56,191 nt of DNA, from IMG/VR virus record IMGVR_UViG_3300027987_000011, positions 1-56,191 of that record; one strand, written 5' to 3'. The translations under genes were made by a program, and so were the position numbers. The notes beneath the pieces were generated by a model. It made no database searches, was not told where the DNA came from, and saw only the letters and a program-made list of their open reading frames with translations. The number at the start of each line of letters is the position of its first letter. Position 1 is the first letter of the stretch. The DNA is from a virus. Of the stretch, positions 1 through 6,378 are shown in pieces.

Positions 1-40
1 AGCGGACCCCCTGACAGACCCGAAACGCGCCCGAATAGAC

Positions 41-69
41 TGTAACAATTTCGCCCGGATTGTAACAAT
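41..69. repeat. Pair of TGTAACAAT direct repeats
   Basis: TGTAACAAT occurs at 41-49 and again at 61-69, exactly 20 bp apart, close to two helical turns. The 9-mer is AT-rich against a GC-rich background. Phased direct repeats of this size usually bind a regulator or replication protein; which one is not visible. Confidence 0.5.
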
Positions 70-98
70 GCGACGCACCCGCAGACAGGCACAGACAG

Positions 99-290
99 CC
101 CCCAGGGGGCTCCCAGGGCGCGCCCTGGGGGCTCGCAGGGGTGCGCCCAGGGGTGTCCTGGGGGGGTGCGCCTGGGGGCTGTCCTGGGGCACCCTGGGGC
201 GCTGTAGCTGGCGCAAGCTGGGGCACCCTGGGGCGCTCCCAGGGGCGCACCCTGGGGGGTGCCCTGGGGGGTGCCCAGGCGCGGGGGCAC
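99..290 (+). repeat. G-rich palindromic repeat cluster (CCTGGGG/CCCAGGG)
   Basis: About a dozen copies of CCTGGGG or its complement CCCCAGG are crowded into 190 bp. Perfect palindromes include CCCCCAGGGGG (99-109) and an 18-bp one at 112-129 centred on GGCGCGCC. A 20-bp sequence at 184-203 is repeated exactly at 218-237. The plus strand has many runs of four to seven G, so it could fold into hairpins or G-quadruplexes. Candidate roles are a packaging signal, a replication element or a transcription block; the sequence does not decide between them. Confidence 0.7.
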
Positions 291-320
291 CTAGCGGAAG
301 ACGTTGGGGCACTTGCAGAT

Positions 321-541
321 ACAGTACTAGATTCGTCGCGGGTAGTACTACTTTCGTCGCGGGTACCTCGCACCACAGTACTAGGATGGGCGCGGGTAGC
401 GGGGGGTCGGATCGCCCCTCGCGAGACAGTACTAGATCCGTCGCGGGTAGCAGGCTCGAAGCCCGCAGACACAGTACTAGATCCGTCGCGGGTAGCGGGC
501 TCCAGCCCTGCGCGGACAGTACTAGAATCGCCTCGGGTACA
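321..541. promoter_or_regulatory. Array of six bipartite GTAC elements
   Basis: Six copies of a 24-bp element lie here, starting (AGTACT) at 323, 344, 377, 428, 473 and 518. Each has AGTACT, twelve bases, then GGTA(G/C); the second half starts exactly 18 bp after the first in all six. The centre is mostly TCGTCGCG. Copies 4, 5 and 6 are 45 bp apart and separated by short hairpins such as GGCTCGAAGCC (453-463) and GGGCTCCAGCCC (497-508). The element is near-symmetric (RGTACY-N12-RGTACY), as expected of a dimeric regulator's operator. The same element occurs at 4839-4879 and 7262-7310. Confidence 0.7.
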
Positions 542-565
542 CACCCTGGGAGCGGTTCTGCTGTG

Positions 566-594
566 TTGACCCGTGGGGCATATGCCCCCATCAT
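566..594 (+). promoter_or_regulatory. Candidate rightward promoter with palindromic operator
   Basis: A -35-like TTGACC (566-571) and a -10-like CATCAT (589-594) are 17 bp apart. The spacer holds the perfect 14-bp palindrome GGGGCATATGCCCC (575-588). A dyad inside a promoter spacer is the classic place for a repressor. This would drive the operon starting at 660. The -10 matches consensus at only four of six positions, so the promoter is tentative; the palindrome itself is certain. Confidence 0.4.
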
Positions 595-659
595 TCAGAG
601 CGGCAGGGCAACCGTGCCCGCCGCCTCACTCCACCTGGGCTTTGCCCGGAGGATGCGCC

Positions 660-1721
660 ATGTCGGCCATGAGTTCCGTAGTACCCGACCTCACACCCTC
701 AGAGTTGGACATCCTGCTTACCGCAGCGATGCCAGCCCGGAAGCCCGTGATCGTCACGGGCGCACCGGGGGTCGGTAAGACCCAGATCATCCGGCAGGTG
801 ACGGCAAGGCTGGGCTTCAATCTCGTTCTCTCTCACCCTGCGGTCGAAGACCCGACCGTACCCGCAGGCTTCCCGTTCCCGTCGCCTGACGGGACGCACG
901 CGACGTTCCTCCCGTTCGGTAACACCTTCAAGGTGCTCCAGGCTGACGGGGGACCCATCACGGTGTGGTTCCTCGACGACTTCGGGCAGGCGACGAACGC
1001 GACCCAGGCAGGGTACATGCAGTTCCTCCTGGGCGGTCAGCTTGGCGAGCACAAGCTGCCCGACAACGTGGTGATGATCCTCGCGACGAACCGGCGCATT
1101 GACCGCGCCAACGTCGGCGGGATTCTGGAGACAGTGAAGTCGCGGGCCGTCACCATCGTGAATCTCGTGCCGGATCTGAACGACTGGTGCATCTGGGCGT
1201 TCGCGAACGGCATCGACCCCATCCTCATCGCGTTCCTGCGGTTCCGGCCCGACTTGCTGTGCGCGTTCGAGCCGACCGCCGACCTCACCAACAGCCCGCT
1301 CCCTCGCACCTGGGAGAACTTCAACGAGATCCTGTCCTGGGGTCTGCCGAAGGGGCTCCGCTCGAAGGCGCTGGGCGGCTCGACGGGTGTGCCCGCGACG
1401 ACGGAGTACGAAGCGTTCGAGTCGATGTTCAAGCAGCTTCCGAACATCGACGGCATCCTGTTGGACCCGGACAACGCGAAGATCCCCGACAGCCCCGGCG
1501 CGCTGTACGCAGTGACGACCGCGCTCGCGAGCAAGGTCAACGTCTCCAACTTCGGGCGCATCATCCGGTACGGCGAGCGGCTGATGGATGCGATGCACGG
1601 CGAGTTCGCTGCGCTCCTGATGAGGGACTGCACGCGCAGGGACCCCGACGTTGAGAACACCACCGACTTCACCCGGATGATCTCCGGGGACCTCGGTGGG
1701 CTGATCGGGGGGGCACTCTGA
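660..1721 (+). CDS. MoxR-type AAA+ ATPase
   Basis: This 353-residue protein is an AAA+ ATPase of the MoxR/CobS type. Walker A is GAPGVGKT (residues 34-41), Walker B is WFLDDFGQ (103-110; the second acidic residue is Asp, not the usual Glu) and sensor 1 is ILATNRR (140-146). An upstream in-frame start at 573 exists, but ATG 660 has a GGAGG seven bases before it (648-652). MoxR ATPases remodel targets together with a VWA-domain partner, and such a partner is encoded two genes downstream. The stop overlaps the next start as TGATG, so the three genes are probably translated together. ATPase assignment is sure; the target is unknown. Confidence 0.9.
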   Translation: MSAMSSVVPDLTPSELDILLTAAMPARKPVIVTGAPGVGKTQIIRQVTARLGFNLVLSHPAVEDPTVPAGFPFPSPDGTHATFLPFGNTFKVLQADGGPITVWFLDDFGQATNATQAGYMQFLLGGQLGEHKLPDNVVMILATNRRIDRANVGGILETVKSRAVTIVNLVPDLNDWCIWAFANGIDPILIAFLRFRPDLLCAFEPTADLTNSPLPRTWENFNEILSWGLPKGLRSKALGGSTGVPATTEYEAFESMFKQLPNIDGILLDPDNAKIPDSPGALYAVTTALASKVNVSNFGRIIRYGERLMDAMHGEFAALLMRDCTRRDPDVENTTDFTRMISGDLGGLIGGAL

Positions 1722-2611
1722 TGACTGACACCACGATTCACTCCAGGGCGGTTCTCGTGAGCCTGTCCATCTCGTCGTGGGCGGCTCGCAAGTTCGACAG
1801 GGTGGTCAGCGAGGAGACGACCCGCGCACACGGTGCGAAGGCAGATGCGGGCCGGTTCAACAAGGTGCTGATGCCCGCGAAGGAAGTGGCGGGCGCTGAC
1901 GCCTACTACGACCTCATCGCGCTCGTTCAGGACACGCGGAAGTGGCACTACGCGAACACGCTTCCTTGGACTGACGGCACGTCGGGATGGCGGCTGCTGC
2001 CTTCCGCCAACTTCATGCAGTACAGCGATCACACCCGCAGGGTAGCGGCTGACTTCGAGCGGATGGCAGACACGTTCGAGGTTGCGTACCCGTACCTGCG
2101 GGAGAAGGCACGCGAGCGGCTGTCGGATCTGTGGCGCGAGCAGGACTACCCGTCCATCGCGGAGATCCGCAGGAAGTTCGCGTTCAGGTTGGAGTACGCG
2201 CCCCTCCCGGCGCACGGCGACTTCCGCCTGGACCTCCCCAGCGCCACGCTGAACGATCTGGAGTCGCAGGTGCAGGACCGGATCACGCGGGCCACGCAGG
2301 CTGCGGCTGCGGACTGCTGGGAGCGTCTGCACACGGTCGTGTCGAACATGCACGAGCGGCTGACCGACGAGCGCACGGGGATCTTCCGCGACACGCTCGT
2401 GACCAACGTGCGCGATCTGGTGGACGTGCTCGCACGTCTCAACGTGACCGACGATCCGCAGTTGGAGCAGATGAGGGTGCGCGTGATGACGCAGCTTGCC
2501 GTACACGAGCCGCAGACGCTTCGGGACGACCCGGAGGTACGGCAGGACACCGCAGCGAAGGCAGCGGCGATTCTGGACGCCATGTCGGCGGTCTACGGGG
2601 GTGCGCGATGA
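1721..2611 (+). CDS. Helical protein between MoxR ATPase and VWA-peptidase (possibly DUF3150-like)
   Basis: This 296-residue protein has no catalytic motif that I recognise. It is predicted to be mostly helical and rich in charged residues, with a long acidic/basic helix region around residues 110-240. It overlaps both neighbours by one to four bases, so it belongs to the same complex or pathway as the MoxR ATPase and the VWA-like peptidase. The N-terminus (VSLSISSWAARKFD) and the context recall DUF3150 proteins, which I remember beside CobS/CobT-like pairs on mobile elements; this is from memory and tentative. A role as adaptor or substrate is inference from position only. Confidence 0.8.
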   Translation: MTDTTIHSRAVLVSLSISSWAARKFDRVVSEETTRAHGAKADAGRFNKVLMPAKEVAGADAYYDLIALVQDTRKWHYANTLPWTDGTSGWRLLPSANFMQYSDHTRRVAADFERMADTFEVAYPYLREKARERLSDLWREQDYPSIAEIRRKFAFRLEYAPLPAHGDFRLDLPSATLNDLESQVQDRITRATQAAAADCWERLHTVVSNMHERLTDERTGIFRDTLVTNVRDLVDVLARLNVTDDPQLEQMRVRVMTQLAVHEPQTLRDDPEVRQDTAAKAAAILDAMSAVYGGAR

Positions 2612-3963
2612 GAACCGCAGCGGAGAAGATGCAGGCTGCGCGCACCTCGCTGGTGCTCGACAGCCGCACGGCTTTCTTCGGGGTCCTGGCCCTGAAGCTG
2701 AAGATCGTCCCCGACCCGACGTGCGAGCGTGCGTGGGTCGATGGGGTGAGCCTGGGCTACAACCCCACCTACATCGACAGCCTCACGCTCGACAGGGTGA
2801 AGGGTGTGGTCATGCACGAAGTGCTGCACCCCGCGATGGGTCACAACTGGCGCAGGGACGGGCGCAGCCCCAAGCGGTACAACCGTGCCTGCGACTACGC
2901 GATCAACCCCATCATCGTCGAGTCGGGCTTCACGCTTCCTGACAACGTGTGCCTGGACGATGCGTACAAGGGCAAGTCGGCTGAGTGGATCTACGCTCGC
3001 CTGGACGACGAGCCCGAAGACCCCCAGGCGGGGGACGAAGGGGACAGCGGGGACGATGGCGACGAAGGGGGCCAGGAAGCCGCTGGGGGCTCCCAGGGCG
3101 ACGACGACGACGGGGACGGGCAGCAGAGCCCCGGAGACGGCGACGACGGCTCCCAGGGCGATTCTGGGGACGACGACGGGGACGGGGACGGCACGGGCGA
3201 CGGGCAGGGTGACGACGGGCAGGGGTCAGGTACCGCTCCGGGGTCGGGTACCCCCGACCTCACCTCGAACACCTGGGACGGTGTGAGGGACGCACCTGCC
3301 GACGCAGCGGAGCAGGATGCGGGTGAGGCCGACTGGAAGCGGTTCGTCCAAGAGGCCGCGAACGCTGCCGCAGCGCAGGGCAATCTCCCTGGCAACCTGA
3401 AGCGGTTCGTCGAGGAGATCACGCGGCAGCGCATGGACTGGCGGTCACTGCTGCGGCGGTTCATGCAGGAAGCGTCGAAGCTGGACTACACGTTCACCCG
3501 CCCGAACCGCGCCTACGTTCCTCACGGGCTGTACGTCCCCTCGCTGCACGCGGAGGGGATGGGTCCTGTGGTGGTCGGCTTCGATACGAGCATGAGCATC
3601 GACGACATCACGGTGTCGGTGTTCGGTGGTGAGACGCGGGACGTGATCGACGAAGCGCAGCCGATCCGCACTCACGTCGTGTACTGCGACACGCGGGTAG
3701 CGCATGTGGACACGTTCGAGCAGGGCGACCCTGTGGAGATCGTGCCGCATGGCGGGGGGGGAACGGACTTCCGCCCCGTGTTCGAGTACGCGGACAGCCT
3801 GGACGAGCCGCCTGCGGCTCTGATCTACCTCACCGACTTGATGGGGGACTTCCCAGAGCACGCACCCGACTACCCGGTGTTCTGGGCCACGGTGAAGCCC
3901 CTGAGAGAGCTTCCTGAGTACTACCACCCCCCGTTCGGGGAGGTAGTGGAGATCGACTGCTGA
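2608..3963 (+). CDS. Putative metallopeptidase with C-terminal VWA-like domain (COG3864/DUF2201 type)
   Basis: This 451-residue protein begins at ATG 2608 (ATGA overlap); a longer in-frame ORF from 2131 is an artefact inside the previous gene. The N-terminal domain carries the zinc-binding HEVLH (residues 70-74) followed by GH at 77-78. A very acidic Asp/Gly linker covers roughly residues 133-235. The C-terminal domain has a MIDAS-like DTSMS after a hydrophobic strand and ends in a compact VWA-like fold. This matches the DUF2201 pattern of peptidase plus VWA-like domain, a known partner type for MoxR ATPases. The likely job is metal-dependent proteolysis or remodelling driven by the ATPase; the substrate is unknown. 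Confidence 0.82.
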   Translation: MRTAAEKMQAARTSLVLDSRTAFFGVLALKLKIVPDPTCERAWVDGVSLGYNPTYIDSLTLDRVKGVVMHEVLHPAMGHNWRRDGRSPKRYNRACDYAINPIIVESGFTLPDNVCLDDAYKGKSAEWIYARLDDEPEDPQAGDEGDSGDDGDEGGQEAAGGSQGDDDDGDGQQSPGDGDDGSQGDSGDDDGDGDGTGDGQGDDGQGSGTAPGSGTPDLTSNTWDGVRDAPADAAEQDAGEADWKRFVQEAANAAAAQGNLPGNLKRFVEEITRQRMDWRSLLRRFMQEASKLDYTFTRPNRAYVPHGLYVPSLHAEGMGPVVVGFDTSMSIDDITVSVFGGETRDVIDEAQPIRTHVVYCDTRVAHVDTFEQGDPVEIVPHGGGGTDFRPVFEYADSLDEPPAALIYLTDLMGDFPEHAPDYPVFWATVKPLRELPEYYHPPFGEVVEIDC

Positions 3964-4586
3964 TGGCACGCAGACGGTGGTACTGCCCGCAGTGCGGGGG
4001 GGGCATCCTCGCCCCCTCCCGCATGGCGGCAGACGACACACGGCGCTTCTGTCTGGAGTGCTCCGCGAAGTCACCGAAGCTGGTGGCCCGGACGTGCCCC
4101 AGCATGGAGCGGGTACGCGAGCGCAAGCAGGAGACGCGCAACCGACGCGAGCGCAACAGGCGGCAGCGCGAACGCGACAAGCTGTACCGTCTCACCGATG
4201 GGTCTGATCTGCGCGTGCTGATCCGTCGCGTGAAGGCGCTCACGACGTGGCGGAAGGAAGGCGAGCGGGTACGTCCCGCCCTGTCGAAGCTCACGGTCGA
4301 GGTGACAGACTCGCATCGCAGCATGGACGCTGACGGGTTTGTGATGGACATGATCGGCAGGTGCGCGTCGCGGACGCTGGAGGTTGTGCGGAAGACCCGC
4401 TCGGAGTCGAACCTGCGTAGCTTGATTCTCGCTGCGGGGTGCGAGTACTTCGGGCTGGATCAGGCAGACGTGATCCGACGCCACAGGGTGACGCACGCGC
4501 TGCGCGGCAGGGCAGACGACAAGCTGTACTACCCACCCACAATCATCGCAGCCGCCAGGGCTGCTAGGAGCGAACACGATGGGTAA
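3963..4586 (+). CDS. Zinc-ribbon protein of unknown function
   Basis: This 207-residue protein has an N-terminal zinc ribbon (Cys 8, 11, 30, 33) followed by an Arg/Glu-rich basic helix (about residues 48-75) and a helical C-terminal part. The basic helix suggests nucleic-acid binding. The start overlaps the previous stop as TGATG, so it is the fourth gene of the same operon. I do not recognise the family. No enzyme motif is visible. Confidence 0.75.
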   Translation: MARRRWYCPQCGGGILAPSRMAADDTRRFCLECSAKSPKLVARTCPSMERVRERKQETRNRRERNRRQRERDKLYRLTDGSDLRVLIRRVKALTTWRKEGERVRPALSKLTVEVTDSHRSMDADGFVMDMIGRCASRTLEVVRKTRSESNLRSLILAAGCEYFGLDQADVIRRHRVTHALRGRADDKLYYPPTIIAAARAARSEHDG

Positions 4587-4833
4587 GGTGCGCATCGACA
4601 AAACCATCTTGCGGGGGGATCGCGTCGGCCACGCCGACCGCTTCCTCGAAGACACGGGGCAGTTCACAAAGACCGACCGGGGACCCGACGCGCCGTGCCA
4701 CTGGGGCCACAACGCACGGGGCACGGTGAAGCACCGCGCCAACGGGTCAGCGTGGGTCACGGTCGAGTGGGACGACGGGGTGATCCGCAAGCACCTCGCG
4801 GGCAACCTGAAGCGGGTCAGCGACGACGGCTGA
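4579..4833 (+). CDS. Small hypothetical protein, possibly SH3-like
   Basis: This 84-residue protein overlaps the previous gene by eight bases. The second half (VTVEWDDGVIRKHLAGNLKR) looks like a small beta-barrel of the SH3/KOW kind, with a single Cys/His pair (CHWGH) in front. Function unknown. It is the last gene before a 77-bp gap that carries two GTAC elements, so a new transcription start or control point may follow it. Confidence 0.65.
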   Translation: MGKVRIDKTILRGDRVGHADRFLEDTGQFTKTDRGPDAPCHWGHNARGTVKHRANGSAWVTVEWDDGVIRKHLAGNLKRVSDDG

Positions 4834-4838
4834 TCCGT

Positions 4839-4879
4839 AGTACCATCATCTCCACGGGTACTTCGCTTCGGCGGGTACC
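4839..4879. promoter_or_regulatory. GTAC elements in the gap before the Cys-rich genes
   Basis: In the gap between two operon genes three GTAC cores are phased: AGTACC 4839-4844, GGTACT 4857-4862 and GGTACC 4874-4879, with start-to-start distances of 18 and 17 bp. The first pair reproduces the 6-12-6 geometry of the array at 321-541. A GGAGG (4901-4905) and ATG (4911) follow. This suggests a second control point inside the rightward operon. Confidence 0.6.
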
Positions 4880-4910
4880 CTCCACACCTGGGCGATGCCC
4901 GGAGGAACAC

Positions 4911-5375
4911 ATGAGAACCGATACCTGCTTCTTCTGCCGCCAGGACATCACGGACGGCGCGAAGGAATCTGGCTGGACCGGCCTTGGCCCCGACTGGATG
5001 GTCGATGGCGACTTCGGCTGCGACAAGAACCCGATCACGGGCGAGGAAGGCTGCGGTGGGCACATGACCCGCGAGGAAGCGATGGAGATTCTGACCCTCG
5101 CGCAGTTGGACGGACCCCTCGGGATGTTCGAGTTGATGCGCGAGCGGCTGTACGGCTCCCCTGCGTCGATGCGTGCAGAGGCCGATAGGCTGCTCGCGAA
5201 CGTCTGCGCGGATCTGATCCTCGTCGCGAAGGCCAGGGACGAGCGCCCGGACTTCGAGCGCAAGATGCGCGAGACGGTCGCGAAGAACCTCACCGACCTC
5301 GGCGCGGCGATCACGGGGGGCGGCTGGCCCGATCCGTTCCCCTACATCCGCCACGGGGGAGACGAGCGCATATGA
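4911..5375 (+). CDS. Cys-rich small protein of unknown function
   Basis: This 154-residue protein starts at ATG 4911, five bases after GGAGG (4901-4905). A CFFC knuckle (Cys 6, 9) and Cys 37/48 with HM at 51-52 suggest one structural zinc site; the rest is helical and charged. An upstream in-frame extension lacks a ribosome binding site and crosses the GTAC elements, so it was rejected. It overlaps the next gene by ATGA. Family not recognised. Confidence 0.75.
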   Translation: MRTDTCFFCRQDITDGAKESGWTGLGPDWMVDGDFGCDKNPITGEEGCGGHMTREEAMEILTLAQLDGPLGMFELMRERLYGSPASMRAEADRLLANVCADLILVAKARDERPDFERKMRETVAKNLTDLGAAITGGGWPDPFPYIRHGGDERI

Positions 5376-5923
5376 GCGCCCGTGTCCGCAACATCCAGAA
5401 TTGGAAGCCGACCCCGCTGGGCAGGAAGTGCGGCGGCTGCGACCTATGCTGCGTGAACCTGCCCATCGTCGCCCTGGAGAAGCTGGCGGGTGAGCGATGC
5501 CAGCACGCACAGGGGGACGGCTGCGCGATCTACGCAGACCGCCCCAAAGAGTGTGCCGACTACGGGTGCCTGTGGATCTTCGGGCAGGGCACCTGGGATC
5601 AGCGACCGGACAGGATGGGCGCGTGCCCGACGCGCACCGACAACGGGCGGTACGATGCGCTGTACCTCGTGCCGCCGATGACACCTGTGAACCTCTCGTC
5701 AGGCGTTAGGGCGTGGGTCCGCAGCCAGCAGCGCAGGAGCAAGCCTGTCGTGCTACTGTGGGGCGAAGGGTACAGCATCTCCACGATCCTCCACCCGGAC
5801 GGGAGACGCGAAGACCGGAAGACAGAGTGGGTGGGACCCCTGACACAGATCATCGACAACCGCAAAAGGACCCTGACCGATGACGCGCCCGACGACCGTA
5901 CCCGAACCGATCACACTGGATGA
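5372..5923 (+). CDS. YkgJ-type cysteine-cluster protein
   Basis: This 183-residue protein carries the CxxCxxCC signature (Cys 20, 23, 26, 27) followed by Cys 43, 51, 61 and 66, the pattern of the YkgJ family, thought to bind zinc or an iron-sulfur cluster. The cluster lies in the first 70 residues; the C-terminal part is a mixed, charged region. The start overlaps the previous stop as ATGA. YkgJ proteins have no settled function, so the metal site is the only firm statement. Confidence 0.78.
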   Translation: MSARVRNIQNWKPTPLGRKCGGCDLCCVNLPIVALEKLAGERCQHAQGDGCAIYADRPKECADYGCLWIFGQGTWDQRPDRMGACPTRTDNGRYDALYLVPPMTPVNLSSGVRAWVRSQQRRSKPVVLLWGEGYSISTILHPDGRREDRKTEWVGPLTQIIDNRKRTLTDDAPDDRTRTDHTG

Positions 5924-6122
5924 TGAGATCGCAGTGCTGAAGCTGCGCATCGGTGAGTCGGGTCTGTCCGCTCGCCGTTTCGCGGTCGAGGTACTGCACC
6001 GTGACGAGCGCACGGTTCGCAGATGGATCTCTGGGGACGTTGACATCCCCAACTGCGTGCTCGACTGGCTGATCGAACCATCCCCTCACCCCTGGCCCCC
6101 GAAGAAGAGAGGCGCACGATGA
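5880..6122 (+). CDS. Small helix-turn-helix protein, candidate regulator
   Basis: This 80-residue protein has a helix-turn-helix around residues 28-52 (LSARRFAVEVLHRDERTVRR then WISG), the layout of Cro/XRE-type DNA-binding proteins. It is encoded in another frame over the last 44 bases of the YkgJ-like gene. It is the only obvious DNA-binding regulator in the rightward operon and therefore the first candidate for the factor that binds the GTAC elements or the palindrome at 575-588. That link is inference. Confidence 0.75.
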   Translation: MTRPTTVPEPITLDDEIAVLKLRIGESGLSARRFAVEVLHRDERTVRRWISGDVDIPNCVLDWLIEPSPHPWPPKKRGAR

Positions 6123-6322
6123 TTCTCACGTTCCTGATGGTCACGTTCCGGCTCGTCGGTGCCGTCGCTGTGCTGCTCATCGGGATTGCCTGGACGGCTT
6201 CACACCTCGACAGGTTCTTCGAGCACCCCACCTGGGATGGCGCGATGGCGCTCCTGGCCTTCGGCACGTTCGTCGGTACGATGACGCTGGTGGGGGCCTA
6301 CATGATCTTGACCATCCAGTAA
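6119..6322 (+). CDS. Two-helix small membrane protein
   Basis: This 67-residue protein has two hydrophobic segments (about residues 5-27 and 42-65) separated by a short charged loop, so it should be an integral membrane protein. It overlaps the previous gene by ATGA and is the last gene before the terminator at 6341-6373. Size and topology fit a class II holin, but it is far from the lysis genes at 31.6-33.7 kb, so holin is only a possibility. Confidence 0.75.
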   Translation: MILTFLMVTFRLVGAVAVLLIGIAWTASHLDRFFEHPTWDGAMALLAFGTFVGTMTLVGAYMILTIQ

Positions 6323-6340
6323 GCCCCGGAGGTAGGGTAG

Positions 6341-6373
6341 AGCCCCCGTGGTCCGCTCAGGGCCACGGGGGCT
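6341..6373. terminator. Terminator hairpin between convergent operons
   Basis: A perfect 11-bp stem, AGCCCCCGTGG (6341-6351) with CCACGGGGGCT (6363-6373), encloses an 11-base loop and is followed on the plus strand by TTTCTGCT. It separates the last rightward gene (stop 6322) from the end of the leftward genes (stop 6379), so it probably ends transcription from both sides. Confidence 0.8.
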
Positions 6374-6378
6374 TTCTG

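Larger units (their letters stand above)
1..659. other. Non-coding control region before the rightward operon
   Basis: No convincing gene lies here. Long open frames exist (for example 68-778 and 141-569, plus strand) but they translate to low-complexity Gly/Arg/Ser repeats that simply follow the DNA repeats and have no ribosome binding site. The stretch contains, in order, two TGTAACAAT direct repeats, a G-rich palindrome cluster, six bipartite GTAC elements and a candidate promoter with a palindrome, each listed separately. It ends at the GGAGG and ATG of the MoxR gene. It is the largest clearly non-coding stretch of the window and lies next to the late-operon leader if the genome is circular. 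Confidence 0.75.

Noticed and set aside
321-541. CRISPR array
   Set aside because: Repeats are imperfect and irregularly spaced (21-51 bp), the intervals are short hairpins rather than unique spacers, and there are no cas genes.
68-778. Long plus-strand ORFs (68-778 and 141-569) over the repeat region
   Set aside because: They encode low-complexity Gly/Arg/Ser repeats that mirror the DNA repeats, lack ribosome binding sites, and 68-778 overlaps the MoxR gene in another frame.
1037-2506. Long antisense ORF on the minus strand (489 codons)
   Set aside because: It lies opposite the coupled MoxR operon genes, has Arg/His-rich shadow composition and no ribosome site.
4071-5684. 537-codon minus-strand ORF
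   Set aside because: It runs antisense across four real plus-strand genes and their gap; its composition is that of a GC-rich shadow frame.
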